Of a stretch of 64,000 bases of DNA, positions 48,223 to 59,373 are shown piece by piece. Every line of letters begins with the position of its first letter. The first letter of the stretch is position 1. The notes under the pieces were generated by a model. That model saw only the letters and a program-made list of their open reading frames with translations, made no database searches and was not told the DNA's origin. A program made the translations under genes and the position numbers. The stretch comes from Orthonyx spaldingii (taxonomy: Eukaryota; Chordata; Aves; Passeriformes; Orthonychidae). The stretch is taken from positions 178,156 through 242,155 of the forward strand of contig VZTJ01005925.1 of assembly GCA_013397795.1 (NCBI GenBank), in the 5' to 3' direction.

Positions 48223-50884
48223 GATGGATTGAGGTGCCACTCCCCTGGCAACTTCCAAGCCGTTTTCCCCAGCCTGCTGAGCCTCCAGCGGCTGTTACCG
48301 TAACCCCTCCCGTCACAGGCAGAGCTATGATCCGCCCCGATCCTCCTGCTGTGCTTACATTGTGTATGTGATCAGTGATGACTCTGCACAAACAAGGAAA
48401 TAAACCAGCCCTACAGCTGTAGGAATGTATCAGCTCTGCGGAAAACACGGAGAAATGCAACGTTTGCAGAAGGAGGGAGGGGAACCGAGAGCGCGAGGGG
48501 TTTTATTGTGGCGTATTTGAGAGTAGAGCCCACAACAGAGAGTGAATAAAGACCTTATAAAAATACTTGGCAGCAACTCCTCTAAATCTTTCAAGGTATG
48601 AGTTTCTTATTTTAGTTGATTTACTGAGCTGACAAAGAGGCAATCATCGTTAATCAAAATAACTCACTCCTGCTCCGAGTATGAGAGCTGAAGTTAGATG
48701 AAGGTCATGGAAAAGAGATGATAAACTAGCCTGGGGTCTTTAGTGGTTGGAGTTTATTAGGGAGCCTATTCTAGAGGGGAAACAGATTTTGGCAAATGCT
48801 GATGGTTTTTTAAATGGATTTTTTTCAAGAAGCAAGGATTGCATCTCTCGCGGATTCACAGATGTGATGCACTCGAGTGTGCATGAAGGGATGATTTCCT
48901 GACGGCTTTTAGTAGCAAGAGGTGCTGTATTGGAAAGCATTTGGCATTCTCCTGGAGGCAGGGAGGGAAGCAAAGATTTGGATAAGATATGTAGGAGCTG
49001 AGAAGTGATAGGGGCCTGTGAGTGCCAAACCACATTTTCTGGGGAAGCTTCAGGAGACCGAGCCACTGACACTTGTGAGAAATGTCTCTCTTGGGCATCA
49101 CTGAGATTTCTGTCTGTGCCTAAGCCCGTTTGTATTTAGGGAGGTATCTTTCCTTGACCTCTGATGGTGCAGTGTCTCCCTGCTATGTTCCTCACCCTGC
49201 TAAGGTGTGCACCACCCACACAGGACTCACCGAGAAGGATGTTGGTGAACACCTTGTTCAGCAGTTTGCTGATGGCTGAGCCCCAAATAATGCAAAACTG
49301 AACAGGCAGACGCCCAAGAATCCTTCAAAATTATGCTAATGATTCTTAACAAGTTCCATGTTTTGCCTTGAAACTTACTTCTTTAGCTAAAATGTTCTCT
49401 GCATTCTGTCGAGAATTAAGGGAAAATATCTAAATTCAAGCACAAGTGATTGCCCGAAGCAGTGAGGACTGCCAGTGCCTGCAAGCAATACCAATTAGTG
49501 TTCTGGTGCCAGAATTATCAATAGCTCTCTTGCCAGTAGCTTTTATTATCAAAAAACTGGGTTGATAACTGTGCATTTCACTTGGATAACATAATGTGTG
49601 ACCTTAGCACGATGAAGGGACACGAAATCCCTTAGAAATTTTGTTTCCAGCTAAATGTTTTGTGCATGAGATTTGTTTTCTATTCCCTGTTCTTCTTGCC
49701 CCGTGGACACCGCTGATGAGTCTAAACCTTGTCATTTAAAAGCTTTCATGAGGTGTTTGAAATTTCTAAAACAATAAGCTTATACATTTTGTTTTGTTTG
49801 CATCAGCAGCAGCACAAACACTCCCGGGGACTGCAAATATTCATGGAAAGCCAACAAAAGAGCAGCTCCCAAATACTGGGGACCACTCCAGTATTAAGAA
49901 AGCTGTAAGTTATAATACAAACAGCATACACCTATGTCAGCTCATGAATTAAATGGTATTTCCGAGAGATCTCTTGCGGCAGCCTACTAAGAAATAATAT
50001 ATTACGTGCTCAGAGGCAGCGTTGGGCTGATACAATGAAACGGGGATAATTAAAGGCTTTGCAAATCCCAAATGTGCCAGCAGCTGCGGGTCAGCTCGGG
50101 AAGCAGCTCTGGGAGCCACACGTGTCCCTCCTGCAAGGACGGAAACCCATTACACGACACTTGTGGAGAATAAACCTGGAGGGGGAACAGCTTCTCTGGC
50201 CTGGATAAATTTGTAGAAGAAATCCACCGGGAATGATGCAAAAAAAAAGAGAGGTAGCAGGTGGCAGCACTTCTTTTCACCCTACAAAATGCATATTTAG
50301 AGGCAAAATGGAGAGGAGGAGCCAATTAGTGGGATTACTGTGCTTCAAGAGGCAGGTGCTTGCATTCCAGCTAGGAAACTGCTGCTTCCAATGAGATGAA
50401 ATGGAGCTGCTTTGTGTACAACAGAGGCTTTGGCCACGAAGTTTTGCTAATTACAGAAGCAGAGGACAAAAAGAGGCAAAGCTCGACAGCAGCTTGTTTG
50501 ACAATGAACAAAGGACCCATAAGGCAGCATTAAAACTCAAGAAAAAAATGAATTTTCAGAGCTAGGCAATTCCACAGGTTCATTGTGGAAGCCATAAAGA
50601 GAGGGGGACGTGGTCCTTTGAATGGTGGGGAATAGGGAGATGGGAATAGCTTGGCTCTGCTTTGGGATGTAAGGAATAAAATGGGATAAAGGGCTTGGCT
50701 TTGAGCAGAATAATAACCATGGCCAGACATTCCTACTGAAACACAGGAAAAATGAACATCGGAGAACAAGCTATGGGTGAGCACCAGAGAAAGGGCTAAA
50801 ACAGGAATCCTTTCGCTCGTCTGGAGGCAGCTCTGGCTCCATCTGAGCCGAGTGTGCCTTTTCCTGGCTGCAGAGCAGATGGTC
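48223..50884. other. Unique intronic DNA, AT-rich in the middle
   Basis: About 2.7 kb. The part at 49440-49960 is AT-rich with many homeodomain-like TAAT cores and has the look of conserved non-coding DNA, but I cannot test conservation here. No exon was recognised. Confidence 0.45.
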
Positions 50885-50991
50885 CCTGAGCAGAGCCGGG
50901 AGCGGAACCGGCACGGGCAGGGCACGGCGCCCGCGTCCCGCGGGGAGCGCGGATGGCGCGGGGTTCACCTCCAACCCGCCCTGCACAGCGA
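50885..50991. promoter_or_regulatory. Small CpG cluster
   Basis: I count about 16 CpG in roughly 100 bp (for example 'ccgcgtcccgcggggagcgc'), strongly above the flanking intron. It is far shorter than a typical promoter CpG island, and no TATA box or clear first exon was recognised beside it. It could mark an alternative promoter or enhancer, or be a GC-rich patch kept by biased gene conversion. Confidence 0.4.
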
Positions 50992-51807
50992 GCCAGGGGC
51001 CTTCACGGACATCCAAATGGTGATTATCTCGTCTCAGTCACAATTTAGAGCTGTTCCCAGTCACTACAGCATCAATAAAAGAAGTGGAAGAGGGAAATAA
51101 CTTTGCTGAGGTGGATTTTGGGGCGTTCAGACCGTGTTTCTCTTCGAGAGGTGGCAGTGCTAAACATTTTGGGTTGCCTGAATCCTTTGCTCCTGGCTGC
51201 GTGTTGTGCCCACCCCTCAGCTTTGCTGCTTTCTGGTGCATGAAACAAAATCCCTCGGTCCTGCCAAGGATGCTCTTCTGCAGGTGACCTTCTTCCAGGA
51301 CAGCAAAGCTCTTGAGAGCTCATTATTGTTGTATCCAGAGGATTGTCTCTTGCCATTTTTAAAGCATGGTCACTCGGAACTCTGTCAGATTGGTGCTCAA
51401 ATGTGGTTGTAATATAGAAATAACAGTTTCCTGCCGTGTCGGGATCAAAGCTCGAGTCAAGAGTTTTGAAATGGTTATAGTGTTTCTAAGAGAGGTGAGA
51501 TCAAATGGTTGCCAGAAATAGATGTAATTATTTTTGTGAAAATGCTCATTTTAGTACTATTTACAAACAGAGATAGAGATACTAAAGGCCCAGGTCCCAC
51601 TTGGCGTTCCAGATGTTAAAGGCTGATGCAGACATGGTGAAGGCAGGTTTTGTTATGAGCTTGGAAAGAAGAAAACAGGACTTGGAGAGTGAAGAGGAGC
51701 TTCTGAATCTTTGGGTGACCCTCTAAAGTGGGCTCTTGGCTTCATTATCATCATATAACCACTCAAATTATTAAAGATGAACAGTGTGGACACAGGAAAA
51801 TCTGCTG
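50992..51807. other. Unique intronic DNA
   Basis: About 800 bp with no recognised repeat or exon. Confidence 0.5.
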
Positions 51808-52186
51808 ATGGGCTGAGAGAGTTGGGGCTGTTGAGCCTGGAGAAAAGAAGGCTCCAAGGAGACCTTAGAGCCCCTTGCAGTATCTAAAAGGGGCTACAGG
51901 AAGGCTGGAGAGGGACTTTTGACAAGGGCCTGGAGTGACAGGACAAGGGTGAATGGTTAAAGCTGAAGGAGGATAAATTTGGATAAGGCACAGGGAAGAA
52001 AATCTTCCCCGTGAGGGTGGTGAGGCCCTGGCTCGGGTTGCCCAGAGCAGCTGTGAGTGCCCTTGGATCCCTGGAAGTGTCCAGGACCAAGCTGGACAGG
52101 GCTTGGAGCAACCTGGGATAGTGGAAGGTGGAATGGCAGGGGATGGAACGAGATGAGCCTTCCAACCCGAGCTATTCCGTGATTTT
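51808..52186 (+). mobile_element. CR1 LINE fragment, longest copy in the window (about 380 bp)
   Basis: 'ggctgagagagttggggctg', 'ttgagcctggagaaaagaag', 'ctggagagggacttttgaca' and 'gtgagggtggtgaggccctg', then 'cttggagcaacctgggatag' and 'ccttccaacccgagctattc'. Full plus-strand order of the CR1 3' region. The 93-aa minus frame over it is a shadow. Confidence 0.93.
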
Positions 52187-52320
52187 TCCAGCTCCTTGGC
52201 GTTCTGTGACTGCTGACAGTGCGTAACCAGGATTAAACAGCCACGTCCACGAGGAGAAGAAGAGAGGGGTAAAAAGCTGCATCAGAATGAAACCTCCTGG
52301 GTGCACCGGGGACAAAAACC

Positions 52321-52470
52321 GGGTTTTAAACAACGCCTCTCGTAGGTGTCACGACAGAGGGCAGCCAGGAGGCGGCCGGGCTCTGGCACGGGCTGGGTGA
52401 GAAGCGCTCGGTGTTAGAGCCTCGGGCAAGGGAGGATAGCGGTGAATCCCGGGATAGAATCCTCGGCCTT
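52321..52470. promoter_or_regulatory. CpG-containing patch with a CTCF-like core
   Basis: About 12 CpG in 150 bp, with 'cgacagagggcagccagg' at about 52352-52369, whose AGAGGGCAG core resembles CTCF sites. The bases before the core fit the CTCF consensus poorly. This is a weak call. Confidence 0.22.
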
Positions 52471-55400
52471 GCACTCCTGAGGAAAATGAGAGATCTGAGT
52501 AATGCCCTTTTCAACAAAACCTCTAAACAAGGGAACAGCTGGAGGTGTTTGTGAGCGATCCCAGAGTGGGGAACCGGCTGGAGATGTTTTCCTGGGTTTT
52601 GGAGGCTCTCGTAAGAAAGATGGGTCTGGGATGGAATTGCCCAGAGAGCAGAGTTGTGAAGGAGCTGTAATTATTGTCTGACAAAGCAATTAAAACCCGG
52701 CAAGCAAAGGCAGCAGAATGAAGCTTATGGAGGTGGACAGGGCTCCAGAAGTGAGCTTGGCAGTGAATCCAGAATACCACGGGGGGGAAAGGTACCCGAG
52801 GCAGAAACCTGTGAGAGTTGTACCCCGTGGAGCCACACTCAGCTCCTCAAATACCCACACACAGGGAATTGCCTGCTGCCCATGTCTTTCCCCTGGGACT
52901 TGGTGATTTTTCCTTCTGGGTTCTCCAACCCTCCAAACTGATTTCACTAAAACCCGAGGCAGGCTGGGTGTGTGTGTACTCACACGTGTGTGCTGCTGGA
53001 TTATTTTAAAGGCCTGGCCTTACATAAATTCAGTTGTTATGTGAAGGTGTTTATTTGCTCCTTTCCACCTGAATTTTGCCATTTGCTGCTGTTTTAACTA
53101 AGCTTTGTTAGAGAAAATGGCTCTAATTTGCTCTTGTCTCTCACATGTGACCAGTGCAATGCACACAATATGTGCCTGGCCAGTTTTTCTCTGTGGCTGA
53201 AACTCACCAGTCAGATAAACTACGAAAATTAAAAAAGCCCAAACACTTAAGGACTGTCACCATGTCTGACATGGACTTATGTGAGAGCTCCATGTTTTCT
53301 CACATTTCAGAAAACTGGCACAAGAACTCGCAAATCTGGAGGAAACATCCTTGCAGGTTGACTGCACAAATGAATTTAATCGCTTGCACAGAATCTGTTT
53401 TGCTGCTTCACACTGTAACGACACCGATCTGATTATTTTTCTTTGCTTTAACCAGCAAAATGTCTCTCATTGGTGTTTGCATAATTAATGCTATAGGATT
53501 CGGCTTTGATCCAGCTCCATGCCAGCAATCGCTGTGCTCTCCAATCTGCTGCAAAACAGCGTTTTCTAGCACATTATTTTTATTCTAATGCTGTAACATG
53601 GAAAGCCCTGCAGTGCCCTGGCTAATGTGGCTTCTTCTGTCTCTGCATCACAGCAGTTGGCTCTTCCCTGACCTGGGAGAGCTACAAATCCCATTAGTTT
53701 AAAAGCAGCATCGTCCTGAACGTGTTCCTGGTTGCAAACTCCAAGCTGCATTTGTCTGTTAGATAGATCTACACAGTCTGGTTGTAATTGGGGTGTTTTA
53801 AAACCTGCTGGAGCAGCAAAGCAGTGCGAGGTGGGATGTCAGAAGGACTTACCCAAGCTTTGCATAGTGGGTTTTGTGATGCACGTTCCCCTTTTGATGG
53901 GAGGGCTCTCGGGTCTCTGCAGGAAAACCCATCAGGGCTTCTGCTGTCCTGGCAGAGGTCACATCTGCTGTGTGTGGGGTGGACTGGTTGAACTGGGAAA
54001 AACCTTGGAGGTCCCATTATTGCTTCTCTGAATGATCCACAGACTGCTGACCAAAAGGGAAATCCTTTTGTTTTCAACAGAAGGGAGTATTAATAGTGAT
54101 AACACGACCTTCTTGTTACTGTGTGGCGACAGAGCAAGCAAGGAACATGAGGGGTGAAATTAAATAATATAATCACAATAATGAAGCAGTATAATCAATA
54201 ATGTAATCAAACAGATGATTATACCCTAATAATGAGTACATGCCCTCCTTCCCAGTGAAGTCTGCAGTTTGGCTACCTGTGCTTCTCACCAGCCACAGAG
54301 CCCTTTGTGCCAAATGGATTGAGAAGAACTTTTCCCCCCCCTTCCCTTCATTTTATTTTTGCTCTCCAGCTGCCCCTTGCACCCTCCAACCCCCAAAGCC
54401 CTTCTCCTCAATACCACGCCTGACCAAATCTGCATTATCTGGTAGGACAATCCATCAAAAATACTTTTGACCCTTCATCCCTCCTTTGGCACCATCTGGC
54501 AGAGACGTCTTGGACCAGCTCCTTCACCCCTCACCATCTGTTTTCCACCTGTAAAGCACAAAGATTGCTGTTCTTGGCCTTGTGGGTGTTTGCCTTGGGT
54601 TGAGAAGGGTGGGTATTGGTACAGAACTTTCATGATTGGAAGGGCTGCTCCAATCTCTCTTTATGGCTCTGAAGCAATAGAGGTGAAAAATAATGGCTTA
54701 AATAACTGAACACACCTGGCCAAATACCAGTGAGCATCCAGCTGTGCCAGACCCCTCTAAAAGCATGGAGGGGAGTTCTGGCCTGCCTGAAAACCTATCC
54801 TGGTTTTCCCTTTTTCAGTTCCAAAAATGGCTTGCAGGGGTGGGGGGGAAGGAAGGTGGGCGAGGTTGTGCTAAACAGCTCTCAGTGCGTGTGGAAAGTC
54901 TCCTCTTTATCTGGCAGCTCTATTGCTTTGCCTGATAAGCCCTGCAGCCAGCTCGATTTGACAGGATAAACCACGGCAAGCGGCAAACTTAATCTGCTTG
55001 AGGCAAATGGAAATGATGTCTTCCTGCAGATCTGTCTGTGCAGATCCCAGAGGCTGCTGCCAGCAGCAAAGTGTGCTCCCAGGGGCTGCCCCTTCCAGTC
55101 CCAAAGGCTTCAGGCTGGAGATGCAGGTGGGGTCCACCTCAGTGTCCCAAATTCCCCTCAGCTGCAGGCAGTGGAGGTGCTGTTACCACTCTACCCCTGT
55201 GGGCAGGATTTCCATGAGAGTTCTTGCATGAGCAGGACACAGCAATAGGTTGTTCCGCTTGCGGTCTATTTCCATGGATGTGATGAGAAAAGAGATCGTG
55301 GTGTGAAATGAGCATCCAAACAGGACCTGTGAAATAAAGGAAGGAGAGGCAGAGCGTGGGCAGCGGCCTTTTATTGCTGGAAATCTGAGGGGGTTTGTAA

Positions 55401-58400
55401 ATCCAGGATAAAAGGAGGAGGAGATTATGTGAGAACTCTAGAGGGACTTTGGAAAAAAAAAACCAAACCAAACAAAGAACTTTCCCAAATTCCTCAAAGC
55501 CCCAGACCTGAGTGTTTTTGTTTTAAGACCATCAGCAGAGTGAAGCTGGTGGTGGCACCAACCAGGCCATGCCCCACCCCACAGGAAGAGCAGAGAGGAG
55601 CATTAGTGCTAAAAGCCCCTACAGGTGGTCCAGCAACACTTGCAGAAAGGGACATAAAAGCAAAGGGCACTTCTGGGTAGTTTTCTGAGCTAAAAATATG
55701 AATAAAATAGAGATAAACTCTCAAACATCATTGTCAATCACCTAAGGTCATGGGCAGGTGAAGGCAGAGGGAGTAGTGAACGCTGATGTCTGGCAAGAAA
55801 TGGGGATTTTTCTACTTGAGCAGATCCTGGTTATGACTGGGGATAACTTTTGAGTGGAAAACACATTACAAGCATTGTTGTTTCCACACAACCATGATGA
55901 AAGTTGTTCCACTTGAGTTTTTTGGTCTTTTTCTTGCCAGCACTAACGGGGTCACTTCATGCAGAGCCTCCAGCGATGGCTTTGGCTCCCATCAGAGCTG
56001 GCTGCAGGTTTCTGCTCATGGCTTCCAGTGATCCCACCACGTCTCTCCCATTTCCTCTCTTCCATTCTTTCATTACTCAAGCAGCTCCTATCCTTGTCTC
56101 CTGCAGAGTAGTTACACAGTTTTACCACTTGGCACAAGGAAAATCAATTTTATTTAGCACACCAACAGTTAATTTTTAAAGGCATAATTGAGCAAAGCAA
56201 CTTAAAGTCTAAATCAGACAAACTAAATAAGAATGGGATCTCTTCTGCAGATTTATAGGTGGCAAACTAAAATGTCAGGGGGTCGTGTATTCATCTGTCA
56301 GTGTGTAATGCAATTAGACAAGATAATTGGGCAAACGAAGTTTTTACAGAGATCTGGAAAATGTATTAACTTTCCTTCATCCGCTTTGATAGCAGTGCAG
56401 AGTCATTGGGGGTGGGTGTAAGGTGCAAAACTGAGTCTGGATTTAGGATTAAGGCGGGAAATATTCCGATGGGGAACACACATCCAGTCTGCTTTCTCAG
56501 TGTCTCAAGCACAGCTTACAGGAGGAACAGAGTGCTGTGTTCCCTTGTGTTGATTGAGGAGGGCTCAGTAATGGAAATGGCAGGGGCAGATGTAAATATG
56601 AAGCCAGTAATATGTCTTAATTTAATCAACACTTGACAAAAATCCCAGGGAAGTAAATAATCTGTTCACTTAGCAGATTTTGCTGGGGTATCTCCAAATC
56701 TTTTGTGGCAACGAAGCCCCAAGCTGAAGTGTAAACAGCAAGAATGATCAGAATTAGAAATCCTGAGCTCTGCCTCTAATTTTTTTTTTCTGAGAAGGGC
56801 TACAAAGGACATCTGGACATCTTAAACAAGGTCACAAGCAACAGGGAGCCACAGAAACTGGGGCAAGGAGTGCATCCTTCTGCATATTTAACTGCCCATC
56901 CATTTTTACTCCTTGTCCATGTTTATGTGTTTACATCTGCCCTGCCATCACTTTATGTCTGCCCTGCTATCACTTTAATAGCTGGCATATTTTAGGCATC
57001 GAGGCTGAAATAGTCGCAGGAAAAAGCAAAAGTAAACTCTAAGAGGCAGGTTTAGAATTACCTCTGAATTAAAAAGCAGATTCAATATTTAATGATGAGG
57101 TACTAAATGACGTCCTGACAATTTTATTAAACTAAAGTGAGGCAGCACATTTGATTTAGGCCATCCAAGCTTTCTATTCCCCGTGCCTAGGAAGGCTTGT
57201 GGTAGTAATCAACTCCCTACATTCAGAGGAAATTGTTTCTTTATGGTTTAAAGTGTGAAGGCTCTTCTAGACAACCATATATTGCATCCAGCAGGACCCT
57301 CTTTTAGCACGTTCAGCACTGGGAGAAAGGAGCAAATAGCGACAAAATTAAGGAAGAAATTGCAGAGCAATGGCCTTGAACTGATGCAGGGCCCTAATTC
57401 AGCAGAGCACTCAAGCGCACGTAGAACTTGTAATCTCTGTCAGCTTTGATGAGGGGGTTGTGAACCCAAAAGCTTTTCTACCTTTTGCTCAGATACATCG
57501 GCGGGTTTCATTCTCTAATGAAATCAGGCTAAAACTTTTGGGTTTTATGTCTGCAGAGCAGTCCCTAGATCTGTGTGGCTGCTGCCTCGCACCCTTCAAC
57601 CCCGACATCGATGGGTATTGATGCCTTCAGCCCAGGCTCCTCTCAGGCCTGATTTGCAGCACCAGGACTAGGATTGCCTGGGATCCTTTAAACACACTAT
57701 TTTTATGTTCTAGCTGGAGGTATGGAGTTATTTCCCACAGCCATGAGCCCCTGAGTTGGTCAAACAACAGGGTGCAGCATCGTAGCAGGTTCATTACAGC
57801 AATTTGGGCACCGCATAGAAACTGCCACCAGTGAGGGGAAGGATGATCTGTTCATAGGAGCCTGAATTCCCCCAAGATTTAGCATTTAAGGCAATTACTG
57901 CACTATTCCTTCATGCCTCATGTACAGGAAGCTCTTGGATAATTATCAGTTTCGGGGGGAAAAACACACAGCTAGAAAATGTGTGGATTTTTAAGCTGTG
58001 TCAGAGTCCTTCCCAGGAAAGCCCAGGGCACAGGGAGGGTTAACAAAGGATTTGTTCTCGTGCACTGGGACCCCCATCACAGGTTTGTGTGTCAGCTGAT
58101 CTCCAGCACCACTGACAACGTGAGTGTTCACCACACAGATGTCATCAGTGGTTGCTGATTCCTTCCTGAGGATGCAGGAATTTTTTGGAAACCACCACGT
58201 TAGCAAAGCTCTCCGGTAGGAACGGATGGCTGATGCACAGCGCTGTGAAACCTAGAATTTGAGCATGTGAGGTTAATAAACACCAGCAAGTTACCATAAC
58301 TCACAAATTAAAGGCCCCAATTTTCACAGTCGGGCTGCGAGATCTAATTAAGGCTGGTGGTGCAATTCAGTGTTTGGAGAGTAACTGCCTTGTTTAATTT

Positions 58401-59066
58401 CTCCACGGATTTTGCTGCCTTTATTTTTTTTTAAGCAGCAAAGGAAGATAAAGCAAGGCAGAGACCTTTCCCTCAGGACCAGGTCCATCTGCAGCAGAAA
58501 GCTCCGGTTCCTCTATGCCTTGCAGTTTATTATTACTTCTCACTGGTTATTTTCTGGGTAATAGAGGAAGCTGCTGGGTTTATTTTATCTCCTTCATCAC
58601 TTTAAACAATGTCAAAGGCAGCTAATGCCCACGATGGATGGTTTGCTGTTATAAATATGAATATTATTAAGTATAATTGGTGCATCCCTGTTATCTCGGT
58701 GGCGTGTGCCTCGGGCTGGATGCCTCTGATGGATCTGAAGGCCATCGTGTTACATCTGGCAGAAGGATTAAACAACCCTAAAGTCACTCTTTGTTCCCAA
58801 ATAAATGAGCAGCTAATTGCAAAGCCCACATGGGGTGAGGCTTTTGGGTACTCCCGCTCAGCCAGGTTCCTGGGATGTCCCTGGTACACCACGGGCTTGT
58901 CCTGGAAACAGAGAAACGAATGAAGAAATGTTCAGAGAAACAATGAAGAAAGGGAATTATTAAGGCAAATTCATGTTGAATGCTTCCCCTCTGGGAAACT
59001 AAACCTCTGTATCATGGCACCTTTGAGTAGCAGGACCCATTGGATTGGAGCGTGCCCAGAAATGTT
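52471..59066. other. Unique intronic DNA
   Basis: About 6.6 kb. It holds a short TG/CA block at 52969-52993, a G-rich run at about 54839-54849, an A9 with CCAAA repeats at 55452-55476 and a 22-bp tandem duplication (56936-56979). At 58602-58923 both strands are open for about 100 codons, but there is no splice or domain support. Confidence 0.5.
56936..56979. repeat. 22-bp tandem duplication
   Basis: Two adjacent units of TCTGCCCTGC.ATCACTTTA.. (56936-56957, 56958-56979) with about 3 differences. Confidence 0.85.
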
Positions 59067-59279
59067 CTTCTTTGGGATGGAATTGTTCCCTGGGAGGGTG
59101 GGCAGGGCCTGGCACAGGGTGCCCAGAGAAGCTGTGGCTGCCCCTGGATCCCTGGCAGTGCCCAAGGCCAGGCTGGACAGGGCTTGGAGCACCCTGGGAT
59201 AGTGGAAGGTGTGATAAGAACAAGATGACCTTTAAGGTCTCTTCCAACCCAGACTGTTCCATGAGTCAATGATTCTATC
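59067..59279 (+). mobile_element. CR1 LINE fragment, 3' end
   Basis: 'gaattgttccctgggagggt', 'gggcagggcctggcacaggg', 'gcttggagcaccctgggata' and 'gtctcttccaacccagactg', then 'tcaatgattctatc'. Plus-strand CR1 of about 210 bp. Its tail points at the tail of the next, opposite copy. Confidence 0.92.
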
Positions 59280-59294
59280 ATCTGTGCAGAGTTA

Positions 59295-59373
59295 TCACAG
59301 AATCACAGAATCACAGAATCACCAGGTTGGAAGAGACCTTTAAGATCATCGAGTCCAACCTATGTCCACAATA
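59295..59373 (-). mobile_element. CR1-type 3' end, minus strand, with triplicate tail
   Basis: Three copies of 'tcacagaa' followed by 'tcaccaggttggaagagacc' and 'tttaagatcatcgagtccaa'. This is a songbird-type CR1 end in reverse orientation, only about 80 bp long. Confidence 0.8.

Noticed and set aside
50777..51100. 107-aa frame over the CpG cluster
   Set aside because: GC-rich DNA lacks stop codons in several frames. The minus strand is equally open and no known protein is recognised.
53154..53432. 92-aa frame with a basic then acidic peptide
   Set aside because: No recognised family and no acceptor/donor pair at sensible positions.
58602..58923. About 100 codons open on both strands, with a plausible-looking plus peptide
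   Set aside because: Simultaneous opening of both strands is common by chance. No flanking splice sites or recognisable family; kept only as a possible conserved non-coding element.
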